A stretch of DNA of 11,103 nucleotides from Prevotellamassilia sp. (GCA_018383375.1 JAHAWW010000025.1:1-11103), one strand, 5' to 3'; shown: positions 1-7,015, numbered from the stretch's first letter. Translations and numbers: made by a program. The notes: generated by a model from the letters alone, not told the origin.

Positions 1-233
1 TTCCCGAGCCGCAGCCTAACTTGCACGAAGTGAAAGTTAGTGCAAGTGAGAGCAAAGGCCAAGAAAAACTTGTTTTTTGACATTCCCGAGCCGCCGCCTA
101 ACTGGTGCCGTTAGGCGAAAGTAGTGCAAGGCGAGAGCAGATTGGCAAGAAATATTTGTTTTATTGCCATTCCCGAGCCGCCGCCTAACTTGCGCCGTTA
201 GGCGAAAGTTAGTGCAAGGCGAGAGCAAAGGCC
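1..233 (+). repeat. Three head-to-tail copies of an intergenic repeat
   Basis: Three copies start at 1, 83 and 170, each opening with TTCCCGAGCCGC(A/C)GCCTAAC, and the third stops at about 233. Each has a stem-forming core. In copies 2 and 3 CGCCTAAC pairs with GTTAGGCG (95-102/110-117 and 182-189/197-204, 7-nt loops). In copy 1 the core is ACTTGCAC and GTGCAAGT. Copy 1 ends with a near-palindrome, AAAAACTTGTTTTT. Frames open across these copies have repeat-derived, low-complexity translations, so I treat the stretch as non-coding. Inverted copies lie at 603-768. The similarity is read directly; the function is unknown. Confidence 0.85.
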
Positions 234-235
234 CT

Positions 236-261
236 CACAATTTTTAGATATTGAAATTGTG
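236..261. other. Perfect 8-bp hairpin just after the repeat cluster
   Basis: CACAATTT (236-243) is complementary to AAATTGTG (254-261) around a 10-nt loop. It follows the truncated third repeat copy directly. There is no T-run on the plus strand, so it is not a standard intrinsic terminator. Its role is unknown. Confidence 0.5.
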
Positions 262-324
262 CGAAATGTAAGTTACCTACTACGCCACAAAAAAATTGTC
301 TTTTCCCTTTGGCACAACTTTCGT

Positions 325-332
325 TATCTTTG
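325..332 (+). promoter_or_regulatory. Promoter-like -7 box before the first 65-bp element
   Basis: TATCTTTG fits the Bacteroidota -7 consensus TAnnTTTG. There is no good TTTG at the expected -33 distance; only a TTTT (301-304) lies 20 bp upstream. If used, transcription would start near 340 and run into the hairpin at 347-371 and the element at 379-443. The second copy of that element also has a TAnnTTTG box at nearly the same distance upstream. Confidence 0.35.
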
Positions 333-346
333 AACAAAGAGAAAAG

Positions 347-382
347 AAAGAGGACTCAAAAGATCCTCTTTTATTTGTTTTC
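347..382 (+). terminator. Hairpin plus T-rich tail upstream of the first element
   Basis: AAAGAGGA (347-354) pairs with TCCTCTTT (364-371) around a 9-nt loop, followed by a T-rich tail to about 382. It resembles an intrinsic terminator, although no gene lies directly upstream and the stem is only moderately GC-rich. It occupies the same position relative to the 65-bp element as the post-luxS terminator does at 7041-7064. Confidence 0.4.
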
Positions 383-443
383 AGGCGGTTACGGGGCTAA
401 GGAGAGTTTTTGCAGACCTTATGACAGGAAAAACTGGGCTTAT
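379..443 (+). repeat. 65-bp dispersed element, copy 1
   Basis: This segment aligns without gaps to 7068-7132, with 53 of 65 positions identical by hand count. Two complementary pairs are kept in both copies: TAAGG with CCTTA (398-402/417-421) and AGTTTTT with AAAAACT (405-411/429-435). The pairs interleave, as in an H-type pseudoknot. A reading frame from a TTG at 309 crosses it, but that start lies upstream of the promoter-like box, and most codon differences between the copies change the residue, so coding is unlikely. It may be a small structured RNA or a dispersed intergenic repeat. Confidence 0.7.
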
Positions 444-602
444 AACTGGAGCGGGAAAGCCTATTATCGTAAGTCGGTGAAGGCATTTAATCGCTTTTTG
501 GGCTTATTCATGAGGTGCTGAAAAAGATTTTCGACGATAATCTAGCTTTTTGTGTCACGGTTGAGGCGGGTAAATAAACAGATTTGTGCTTTGGGGACTC
601 AC
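444..602. other. Gene-free spacer
   Basis: No convincing gene is visible here. A weak inverted repeat, AGATT (525-529) with AATCT (539-543), is followed by GCTTTTTG. This could be a poor terminator for anything transcribed from the promoter-like box at 325-332. I see nothing else. Confidence 0.4.
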
Positions 603-768
603 CTTGCGCAAGTTAGGCTGCGCTCGGCAAAGTCCAATAAAAAACAAGTTTTTTTGGCCTTTGCTCTCGCTTGCACTAACTTTCACTTCGTGCAAGTTAG
701 GCGGCGGCTCGGGTATGTCAATAAAAACAAGTTTTTCTTGCCATTCCGCTCGCCTTGCACTAACTTTG
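603..768 (-). repeat. Inverted cluster of the 80-87 bp intergenic repeat
   Basis: Read on the minus strand, this is a truncated copy (768-716), a full copy (715-631) and a start fragment (630-603) of the repeat seen at 1-233. The full copy is the closest partner of the first left-hand copy: positions 3-62 and 654-713 are complementary at 58 of 60 positions by hand count. The two clusters therefore face each other across about 370 bp. The truncated copy keeps only the part from AAAGTTAGTGC onward and ends beside the rsmF start. Confidence 0.85.
737..768 (+). promoter_or_regulatory. Candidate rsmF promoter within a repeat
   Basis: TAACTTTG (761-768) fits the TAnnTTTG -7 box, with CTTG (737-740) 20 bp upstream as a partial -33 element. 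A start near 775 would give a leader of about 20 nt before the ATG at 796. The full inverted copy reads TAACTTTC at the same place and would not match. The box therefore arises at the boundary where this copy is truncated. Confidence 0.45.
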
Positions 769-795
769 ACCTCTCCAAGACAATAACAAACGCCA

Positions 796-2169
796 ATGGC
801 TCAACTTCCCGAAGCTTTTATACGACGAACCGCAGACTTGCTGGGACAAACCCGCGGCAAGACGCTCTGTGACGCACTCAACGCCGAAGCACCCGTAAGC
901 GTAAGACTCAATCCGATGAAACCGCACGACGGACTCTTCGACAATACACCAAAGGTGGCCTGGTGTGAGCATGGACGCTATTTAGACAGTCGGCCTTCTT
1001 TCACTGCCGACCCACTGTTGCACGCCGGTTGTTATTATGTCCAAGAAGCCGCTTCGATGTTTGTGGAGCAGGCCTTCAAAACCATTGGCCAAACACCCTG
1101 TCGTGTGCTCGACCTTTGTGCGGCACCGGGCGGTAAGTCCACTCTTTGGCGGTCGCTGATGCCGGAGGGTAGTCTGCTGGTGGCCAACGAACCGGTGCGG
1201 CAGCGCGCAATGATTTTGGCAGAAAATCTCACCAAATGGGGGCATCCCGACGTGGTGGTGACGCAGGGTTATCCCATTGACTTTGCCCCGCTCTGCGGTC
1301 TCTTTGACATCGTGGCCGCCGACGTGCCTTGTTCGGGAGAAGGTATGTTTCGCAAAGATGAAGGCGCCAGAGACGAGTGGTCGGTTGAGGCCGTTGCTCA
1401 ATGTGCAGCCCGACAGCGCCAGATTATCCGCGACGTCTGGCCGGCCTTGCGGCAGGGTGGTTGGCTGGTCTATAGCACCTGCACCTTCAATCGCGAAGAG
1501 AACGAAGACAACATCGATTACATTTGCCGCGAACTGGGAGCGGAATGCGTGGCGCCGGCTCTCGACCCCTCATGGGCCATAGATGGCGACCAAACAGGCC
1601 GCGGACTGCCCGTCTGTCATTTCTTCCCCGACCGCACCAAAGGCGAAGGCTTCTTCCTCGCCATTTTGCGCAAAACTGCCCAGACCGACCAGCCTCGACG
1701 AGTCAAAGACCGACGCCGCAATGGCAAAGACACACCGGCCGGAGTGAGACAGGTGACACCGTGGCTCAAAGACAGCAGTCAATACAAAATAATGCAGAAC
1801 ACCGACGGCGGGCTGTATGCCGTCCATGAAACATGGGCCGAAACCATAAAGCGCATTCAGGCATGTGTCAACACCATCCAAGCCGGCGTGGCACTGGCCG
1901 AACCTAAAGGCAACAAACTTGTGCCGGCTCACGCCATAGCCCTCTCAACGGCTCTCAGCGACCAAGCCTTCACCAAGACCAACCTCGATCGCAACCAAGC
2001 ATTGGCCTACCTGCGCCGTGAGGCACTGGTGCTGCCGCCCGATACGCCGCGCGGGTATGTCTTAGCTTGCTATGAAGGCCATCCCTTGGGATTTGTCAAC
2101 AATCTCGGTGCCCGGGCCAACAATGCCTATCCGGCCGAATGGCGCATACGCAGTCAGCACATCTCTTAA
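796..2169 (+). CDS. rsmF: RsmF-type 16S rRNA m5C methyltransferase
   Basis: A 457-residue NOL1/NOP2/Sun-family enzyme that uses S-adenosylmethionine (SAM) to methylate a cytosine in rRNA; E. coli RsmF acts on 16S C1407. The SAM-binding motif VLDLCAAPGGKST is at residues 104-116. Motif IV, DVPCSGEGMF, is at 176-185, with Cys179 in the enzyme-release position. Motif VI, STCTFNREENE, is at 227-237, with Cys229 as the presumed nucleophile. GEGFFLA (283-289), a basic linker (about 292-312) and a C-terminal RNA-binding-type region ending in an ANNAYP segment (441-446) fit RsmF rather than RsmB. The ATG at 796 gives the usual N-terminus (LPEAFI). prmA follows after 22 bp. Family assignment is secure; the exact target base is inferred. 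Confidence 0.93.
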   Translation: MAQLPEAFIRRTADLLGQTRGKTLCDALNAEAPVSVRLNPMKPHDGLFDNTPKVAWCEHGRYLDSRPSFTADPLLHAGCYYVQEAASMFVEQAFKTIGQTPCRVLDLCAAPGGKSTLWRSLMPEGSLLVANEPVRQRAMILAENLTKWGHPDVVVTQGYPIDFAPLCGLFDIVAADVPCSGEGMFRKDEGARDEWSVEAVAQCAARQRQIIRDVWPALRQGGWLVYSTCTFNREENEDNIDYICRELGAECVAPALDPSWAIDGDQTGRGLPVCHFFPDRTKGEGFFLAILRKTAQTDQPRRVKDRRRNGKDTPAGVRQVTPWLKDSSQYKIMQNTDGGLYAVHETWAETIKRIQACVNTIQAGVALAEPKGNKLVPAHAIALSTALSDQAFTKTNLDRNQALAYLRREALVLPPDTPRGYVLACYEGHPLGFVNNLGARANNAYPAEWRIRSQHIS

Positions 2170-2191
2170 ACTTGAAAGAAAACACTCCACT

Positions 2192-3115
2192 ATGAAATAT
2201 CTCGAATTTACCTTTACCACAAACCCTGCCGACGAGGCTATACACGATGTCTTGGCTTCGGTCTTGGCCGATGTGGGGTTTGACAGTTTTGTGCATACCG
2301 GCACGCTCGACCGGCCGGCTGTCGGGCGCTCCGACAACCCCGAAACACCACTCTTCGACGAACCGACAGAGGCAGGAGCCTTTAAGGCCTTCATCCCCGA
2401 GAGTGCCTACGACGCACAGGCCCTTGACGACGCTTTGGCCGACTTCCCGTTGCCCGGCGTGAAAATAGACTATGACAAAACACAGGCTGAAGACAAAAAC
2501 TGGAACGAGGAGTGGGAAAAACACTATTTCAGCCCGTTGGTCGTAGACGGCCGTTGCGTCATTGCCGGCACCTTCCACAAAGATGTGCCCGAGGCCCAAT
2601 ACCACATCACCATCAATCCGCAAATGTCGTTTGGCACCGGCCACCACGCCACCACGGCCCAGATGATTGGCCGACTGCTGGCCGACGACGTCAGCGGCAA
2701 GGAGGTGCTCGATATGGGCTGTGGCACAAGCATCCTCGCCATCCTCGCCCGAATGCGTGGGGCCAAACACTGCGTGGCTATCGACGTGGACGAATGGTGT
2801 GTGCGCAACTCGCTCGAAAACATAGCCCTCAACAGCGTCGACGGCATCGACGTCTGTCTGGGCGACGCCTCACTTCTCCCACAAAAGGGACCGTTTGATT
2901 TGGTCATAGCCAACATCAACCGCAACATACTGCTCAGCGATATGGCATCTTATGTCGCGCGCATGCGCACGGGCGCGTATATTTATATGAGTGGGTTTTA
3001 TGTGGCCGATGTGCCACGCCTGCGTGCTGAGGCCGCTGCCTGCGGTTTGCTCTTTGTAGACATGCACGCCTTGGACGAATGGGCTTGCTTGAAATTCCGT
3101 AAATCTTTTTCTTAA
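2192..3115 (+). CDS. prmA: Ribosomal protein L11 methyltransferase
   Basis: A 307-residue class I SAM-dependent methyltransferase that modifies ribosomal protein L11. The family segment NWNEEWEKHYFSP is at residues 103-115 and MSFGTGHHATT at 145-155. The SAM-binding motif LDMGCGTSILAI is at 173-184, with an acidic residue at the end of the next strand (AIDVD, 196-200). ANINRNIL (240-247) matches the family's substrate-side motif. The frame is open back to 2072, but the ATG at 2192 gives the normal N-terminus (MKYLEFTF) and avoids a 98-bp overlap with rsmF. The 22-bp gap implies cotranscription with rsmF. Both enzymes modify ribosome components. Confidence 0.95.
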   Translation: MKYLEFTFTTNPADEAIHDVLASVLADVGFDSFVHTGTLDRPAVGRSDNPETPLFDEPTEAGAFKAFIPESAYDAQALDDALADFPLPGVKIDYDKTQAEDKNWNEEWEKHYFSPLVVDGRCVIAGTFHKDVPEAQYHITINPQMSFGTGHHATTAQMIGRLLADDVSGKEVLDMGCGTSILAILARMRGAKHCVAIDVDEWCVRNSLENIALNSVDGIDVCLGDASLLPQKGPFDLVIANINRNILLSDMASYVARMRTGAYIYMSGFYVADVPRLRAEAAACGLLFVDMHALDEWACLKFRKSFS

Positions 3116-3136
3116 ACCTCATCTCCCTATTACCCA

Positions 3137-3796
3137 ATGAAAACTAAACTCAAGACCATTATTGTCGCATTGCTCGCGGCCTTGACCGTGACGTCGGTCA
3201 ACGCACAGCAAGAACAGGGCGACAAACGCACCAAAACCATCTTTGCTTTCCCTGAATTCAGAGAAGCAAAAGTCATTCAGCCTTTCGGACGCTACACCAC
3301 GGCCAAAGTCAACATCTTGCTCAAAAACAGCACACTGTGTTTCGTCGATGGGGAATACATCAAAGAGGCCTACGTGCAAAACGTGCTGGGCGTGAAGATA
3401 GACTCCGTGCAATACGTCAAAATCAACGACCGACAGATGGCGCGCGTCGTGGCTCAAAAGGGCTACAACCAATTGTTGTGTCTCACGACGATAGACGAGA
3501 AGAAGCTGACTGCCGAGACCTTTGGAGGCGACAATCTGCCTTATCTTGAAATCCCCGACGCGGGTTTCTTTTACGAAATAGACGGGCAGCGCTACAGTTT
3601 TGACTTGGGCTATCCTTTGAAAGACCAATACTTTTTCAGCCTTAAGGGACAGATTATCCCCGCCAACGAGTCTAAGTTCAAAGCCTACGTGAGGCCGGAG
3701 ATGAAACAGGCTTTCAAACATCTCATGGCCGATAAGTGGTGGAGCTGGAAAGACCCCGCCTCGCTCACGCAGCTCTTCACCTATCTGCCGGAATAG
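3137..3796 (+). CDS. Exported protein of unknown function
   Basis: A 219-residue protein I do not recognise. It starts with a typical signal peptide: a basic start (MKTKLK), a hydrophobic core (about residues 8-21) and a likely signal peptidase I site after VNA (23) before QQEQ. No Cys follows the signal, so it is not an evident lipoprotein. The mature part alternates charged and aromatic stretches suggestive of beta structure, has two Cys (68 and 115), and ends in an aromatic segment (WWSW, 201-204). There is no transmembrane segment after the signal. It lies 21 bp after prmA and probably shares its transcript, although an exported protein is not an obvious partner for two methyltransferases. 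It is likely periplasmic or attached to the cell envelope. Confidence 0.85.
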   Translation: MKTKLKTIIVALLAALTVTSVNAQQEQGDKRTKTIFAFPEFREAKVIQPFGRYTTAKVNILLKNSTLCFVDGEYIKEAYVQNVLGVKIDSVQYVKINDRQMARVVAQKGYNQLLCLTTIDEKKLTAETFGGDNLPYLEIPDAGFFYEIDGQRYSFDLGYPLKDQYFFSLKGQIIPANESKFKAYVRPEMKQAFKHLMADKWWSWKDPASLTQLFTYLPE

Positions 3797-3810
3797 GCCT
3801 ATCATACACG

Positions 3811-3860
3811 AAAAAGCGCCATACATCAAACCGAAAGCATATCGGCGATGTATGGCGCTT
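3811..3860 (-). terminator. Intrinsic terminator between convergent genes
   Basis: AAGCGCCATACATC (3814-3827) pairs perfectly with GATGTATGGCGCTT (3847-3860), a 14-bp stem. Inside the 19-nt loop CCGA (3831-3834) can pair with TCGG (3842-3845). Read on the minus strand the stem runs straight into TTTTT (3815-3811), so it is a good terminator for sulP. On the plus strand no T-run follows, although the strong stem may still stop the rsmF operon. Confidence 0.85.
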
Positions 3861-3882
3861 GATAGTATGTGTGTAAAGCGGT

Positions 3883-5589
3883 TTAGATTTTGCGCTTCAC
3901 GATGGCGGCGGCGCGGTCGAGCGCCACGTTGATGTTGGGACAAATGTGGTCTTTGCCCAGCAGGTGGGTGAAGCCGTTGTGCTCGAGCACGGCGTAAACG
4001 TTTGGCGTGACGCCGGAGAGAACAATATGCGTGCCCTCGCGGTGACTCATTTCGCAGAGGTTTTGAAGGTTGTGGATGCCCGTGGAGTCGATGAACGGCA
4101 CGCGGCGCATACGGATGATGCGCACCTTCGGGTGGTTGTGGAGGTTGGCCATGAGTTCTTCAAACTTGTTGGCTATGCCGAAGAAGTAGGGGCCGTTGAT
4201 TTCATACACTTCCACGCCTTTGGGGATGATGAGGTGCTCTTCGTGAACTTCGGCGTCAGTCTCTTCGTTGGGGTCAATCTCGTCGGCAATGACTTTGATT
4301 TGCGTGGTCTCGGCCATGCGTCGCATAAAGAGCAGACAGGCTATGAGCAGGCCCACCTCGATGGCCACGGTGAGGTCGAAGATGACGGTGAGGAAAAACG
4401 TGATGAGCAGCACGGCGATGTCGCTCTTGGGGTTTTTCATGAGTTGAACGAATGTGCGCCATCCGCTCATATTATAAGACACCATAATCAATACGGCAGC
4501 CAGACAGCTCATAGGAATATAGCCGGCCAGCGGCATGAGCAGCAAGAAGATGAGCAGCAACACCACGGCGTGAATAATGCCTGCCACCGGGGTGCGGCCG
4601 CCGTTGTTGATGTTGGTCATTGTGCGTGCAATGGCACCCGTGCAGGGAATACCGCCGAAGAGCGGTGTGCAGAGGTTGGCCACGCCCTGACCGATGAGCT
4701 CTTGGTTGGAATTGTGGTGGTCGCCGCACACACCGTCGGCCACGGTGGCCGAAAGCAGCGACTCAATGGCGCCCAACACGGCGATGACCAGCGCAGTGGG
4801 CAAGAGGTTTTTGATTTGCTCCCAGGTCAGTGTGGGAAACTCGGGGGTGGGGATGGACGAGTTGATTTGGGTGGTGCCGTCGCCGGAAATGGTTTCAATT
4901 GTGCTTAGCCCCTGCTCGGCCAAGACGGGATTGAGGAAATAGACGGCCACGGTGGCCACAATGATGGCCACGAGCGAGCCGGGCACTTTTTTGTTAATTC
5001 TGGGCGTGAAGATGATGATGAGCAGACTCACCAAGCCCACCACGAGCGTGGGCCACTGCATTGAGGCGAAGTTTTCGACATAGACCGCCCATTTAGAAAG
5101 GAAGTCACCCGGCACGGTGCCGTTGATGTGCAGGCCAAAGAACTGCTGAATTTGTGTGGTGAATATGGTCAGAGCGATACCGCTGGTGAAACCGACAACA
5201 ATGGGGTAGGGGATGAACTTGATGATGGTGCCGAGGCGGAATATGCCCAACAAAATCAAGAATATGCCGGCCATGATGGTGGCGGCAATCAGTCCCGACA
5301 TACCCAACTGCGGGTTGGTCACGATGCCGCTAATGATGACGATGAATGCGCCCGTGGGGCCTCCAATCTGTACGCGCGAACCGCCCAAGAGCGACACCAA
5401 GAAACCGCCGATGATGGCCGTGAGGATGCCCTGTTCGGGCGACACGCCGGAGGCAATACCGAAGGCAATGGCCAAAGGCAGGGCCACGATGCCCACGATG
5501 AGACCCGACATGGCGTCGGCCGCGAATTTCTCTTTGTTGTAATGCTTCAACTCCGAAAAAAGTCTGGGTTTGAAACTCAATGCTTTCAT
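3883..5589 (-). CDS. SulP-family anion transporter with STAS domain
   Basis: A 568-residue inner-membrane SLC26/SulP transporter. Hydrophobic helices fill about residues 25-425. The N-terminal motif includes ALPLAIAFGIASG (36-48), with IGGPTGAF at 75-82 and the characteristic SNQELIGQGVAN at 294-305. A charged linker (about 427-455) leads to a cytoplasmic STAS domain (about 457-560) containing IDSTGI (500-505), the segment that holds the phosphorylatable Ser in anti-sigma antagonists. Relatives move sulfate, bicarbonate or dicarboxylates together with Na+ or H+; the sequence does not show which. No carbonic anhydrase or sulfate-assimilation gene lies nearby. It ends at a strong terminator and is transcribed away from pfs. 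The ATG at 5589 gives a normal N-terminus (LSFKPRLF). Confidence 0.93.
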   Translation of the reverse strand: MKALSFKPRLFSELKHYNKEKFAADAMSGLIVGIVALPLAIAFGIASGVSPEQGILTAIIGGFLVSLLGGSRVQIGGPTGAFIVIISGIVTNPQLGMSGLIAATIMAGIFLILLGIFRLGTIIKFIPYPIVVGFTSGIALTIFTTQIQQFFGLHINGTVPGDFLSKWAVYVENFASMQWPTLVVGLVSLLIIIFTPRINKKVPGSLVAIIVATVAVYFLNPVLAEQGLSTIETISGDGTTQINSSIPTPEFPTLTWEQIKNLLPTALVIAVLGAIESLLSATVADGVCGDHHNSNQELIGQGVANLCTPLFGGIPCTGAIARTMTNINNGGRTPVAGIIHAVVLLLIFLLLMPLAGYIPMSCLAAVLIMVSYNMSGWRTFVQLMKNPKSDIAVLLITFFLTVIFDLTVAIEVGLLIACLLFMRRMAETTQIKVIADEIDPNEETDAEVHEEHLIIPKGVEVYEINGPYFFGIANKFEELMANLHNHPKVRIIRMRRVPFIDSTGIHNLQNLCEMSHREGTHIVLSGVTPNVYAVLEHNGFTHLLGKDHICPNINVALDRAAAIVKRKI

Positions 5590-5677
5590 TTGAACTATGT
5601 TTTAGTTTTTGATTGATGTGGCGTGAAGCAACTTTGCTTTGATTTCAACAAAAAGACAAAGTTTTAAAAAATCGATG

Positions 5678-5685
5678 CAAAGTTA
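5678..5685 (-). promoter_or_regulatory. Candidate sulP promoter (-7 box)
   Basis: Read on the minus strand this is TAACTTTG, matching TAnnTTTG, about 90 bp before the sulP ATG. The nearest suitable TTTG (minus strand, 5712-5709) is 23 bp away rather than about 19, so the -33 match is imperfect. It interleaves with the pfs promoter on the other strand. AACTTTG at 5630-5636 and CAAAGTT at 5657-5663 form a further inverted repeat in the leader. Confidence 0.4.
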
Positions 5686-5693
5686 CACGTTTT

Positions 5694-5724
5694 TTTGCAA
5701 ATCACCAGCAAAGGTCTATCTTTG
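5694..5724 (+). promoter_or_regulatory. Promoter of pfs-luxS
   Basis: TTTG (5694-5697), a 19-bp spacer and TATCTTTG (5717-5724) form a full match to the Bacteroidota housekeeping promoter. The expected start near 5731 gives a leader of about 35 nt, too short for a riboswitch. Confidence 0.75.
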
Positions 5725-5766
5725 CATAGAATTTATTGAGCGAAACACGTCAAACTTTTAGCATTC

Positions 5767-6459
5767 ATGAAAACCTACGTCATTATCAATGCCATGCACA
5801 AGGAGCACGAGCAGCTGGTGCGCCTGTTGAGCGAGGTGCGGGTGTGTCGCGAAGACACCTTTGAATATGTCGAGGGATATATGGGCTGTTGCCGTCTGGT
5901 TTTGGCCGAGAGCGGCATAGGCAAGGTCAACGCAGCCGTCAAGGCTGTCGAACTCATCCGCCATTGCCACCCCGATGCCGTTATCAATACGGGCGTGGCC
6001 GGCGGCATAGACGCCACGGTGGGCGTGATGGATGTCGTGATTGGCGCCACGGTGGCTTATCACGACGTGGATTGTGGCCCCGAGTCGGCTCTCGGACAGG
6101 TGCAGGGCTTGCCGCTTTATTATGAGGCCGATGCCGCTTTGCTCGAAGTGGCCCGTGGCTTGCAGACCGACACTCGACGGCACTGCGGACTCATCTGCAG
6201 CGGCGACCAGTTTATCACCGACCGAGCCGCCCTCGACCGCATCAAGTCGCTCTGGCCCGAAGGTCTTGCCGTCGACATGGAGAGCGGTGCACTGGCCCAA
6301 GTGTGCCATCTCTACCACACCCCCTTCCTCTCGTTCCGCATCATCAGCGACACGCCCGGTGCCGAAGACCATTTTGACCAATATCAAAACTTCTGGGACA
6401 CTATGGCCGACCGTTCGTTTGCCGTCACCGAGGCACTGCTTAACGCCATCACCCGATAA
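5767..6459 (+). CDS. mtnN: 5'-methylthioadenosine/S-adenosylhomocysteine nucleosidase
   Basis: A 230-residue cytoplasmic PNP/UDP-family nucleosidase (also called Pfs). It cleaves S-adenosylhomocysteine (SAH) to adenine and S-ribosylhomocysteine, and methylthioadenosine to adenine and methylthioribose. Expected catalytic residues are present: Glu13 in the N-terminal AMHKE segment (E. coli Glu12), Glu172 in VDMESGA (E. coli Glu174) and Asp195 in RIISD (E. coli Asp197). NTGVAGGID (74-82) matches the family's glycine-rich loop. Length is close to the E. coli enzyme (232). It is the first gene of a two-gene unit with luxS, 23 bp downstream, which uses its product. The role is to remove SAH, an inhibitor of methyltransferases such as RsmF and PrmA. 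Confidence 0.95.
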   Translation: MKTYVIINAMHKEHEQLVRLLSEVRVCREDTFEYVEGYMGCCRLVLAESGIGKVNAAVKAVELIRHCHPDAVINTGVAGGIDATVGVMDVVIGATVAYHDVDCGPESALGQVQGLPLYYEADAALLEVARGLQTDTRRHCGLICSGDQFITDRAALDRIKSLWPEGLAVDMESGALAQVCHLYHTPFLSFRIISDTPGAEDHFDQYQNFWDTMADRSFAVTEALLNAITR

Positions 6460-6482
6460 AAAACGCCATTACATAAGAACTT

Positions 6483-6962
6483 ATGGAAAAAATAGCCAGC
6501 TTCACCATCGACCATCTGCGTCTGAACCGCGGCATTTACGTGTCGCGCCAAGACCAAGTGGGCGGCGAAATCGTCACTACTTTCGACATCCGTATGAAAC
6601 TGCCCAACCGCGAACCTGTGCTGGGCCAAGGTGCCATTCACACGATTGAGCATCTCGCAGCCACCTATCTGCGCAACCGTCCCGATTGGCGCGACCGCAT
6701 CGTCTATTGGGGCCCTATGGGCTGCCTCACGGGCAACTACCTGCTCATGCGCGGAGCGCTCACGCCCAGAGACATTTTGCCGCTTATGTGCGACACCTTC
6801 AAGTTTATCGCCGAGTTTGAAGGCGACATACCCGGCGCCAGTGCCAAAGACTGCGGCACCTGGCTGCTTCACGACCTGCCCATGGCACGCCTCGAGAGCA
6901 AGAAGTTTCTCGAAGAAACCCTGCTCAAGGCCACCGACGCCAATTTGGAATACCCGCATTGA
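6483..6962 (+). CDS. luxS: S-ribosylhomocysteine lyase
   Basis: A 159-residue metalloenzyme that splits S-ribosylhomocysteine into homocysteine and 4,5-dihydroxy-2,3-pentanedione (DPD), the precursor of autoinducer-2. The HTIEH motif (residues 53-57) supplies His53 and His57 as metal ligands plus Glu56. Cys124 in KDCGTW is the third ligand. Cys81 in WGPMGCLTG is the catalytic Cys. All key residues are intact and the length is typical. It follows mtnN by 23 bp, probably on the same transcript, so the unit carries out both steps from SAH to homocysteine. No AI-2 receptor or uptake gene is nearby. An intrinsic terminator follows at 7041-7064. Confidence 0.97.
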   Translation: MEKIASFTIDHLRLNRGIYVSRQDQVGGEIVTTFDIRMKLPNREPVLGQGAIHTIEHLAATYLRNRPDWRDRIVYWGPMGCLTGNYLLMRGALTPRDILPLMCDTFKFIAEFEGDIPGASAKDCGTWLLHDLPMARLESKKFLEETLLKATDANLEYPH

Positions 6963-7015
6963 GACCACGCCGCGCCGGCACGCCGTTTGTCTTTTTCCGG
7001 ACGATTTTTAAATCG

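Noticed and set aside
1..233. CRISPR array
   Set aside because: The units repeat every 82-87 bp, but similarity extends through nearly the whole unit, with no unique spacers and no cas genes nearby.
309..521. 70-codon frame across the first 65-bp element
   Set aside because: It starts at a TTG upstream of the promoter-like box and has no in-frame ATG at a useful place. Its similarity to the frame at 7049-7231 comes from the shared DNA element, and most codon differences between them change the residue.
552..872. 106-codon frame overlapping the start of rsmF
   Set aside because: Its translation is mostly repeat sequence and it then runs out of frame into rsmF, which has strong family support.
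2072..2191. Upstream extension of prmA
   Set aside because: Starting at 2072 would add 40 residues unlike the family and overlap rsmF by 98 bp; the ATG at 2192 gives the normal PrmA N-terminus.
3119..3943. 274-codon minus-strand frame opposite the exported protein
   Set aside because: It spans the convergent terminator and the sulP stop region. The plus-strand gene has a good signal peptide and operon position, so this is a shadow.
3946..4908. 320-codon plus-strand frame opposite sulP
   Set aside because: It is the reverse of a clear SulP-STAS gene. The translation is rich in His, Gly and Val and has no domain, typical of an antisense shadow in GC-rich coding DNA.
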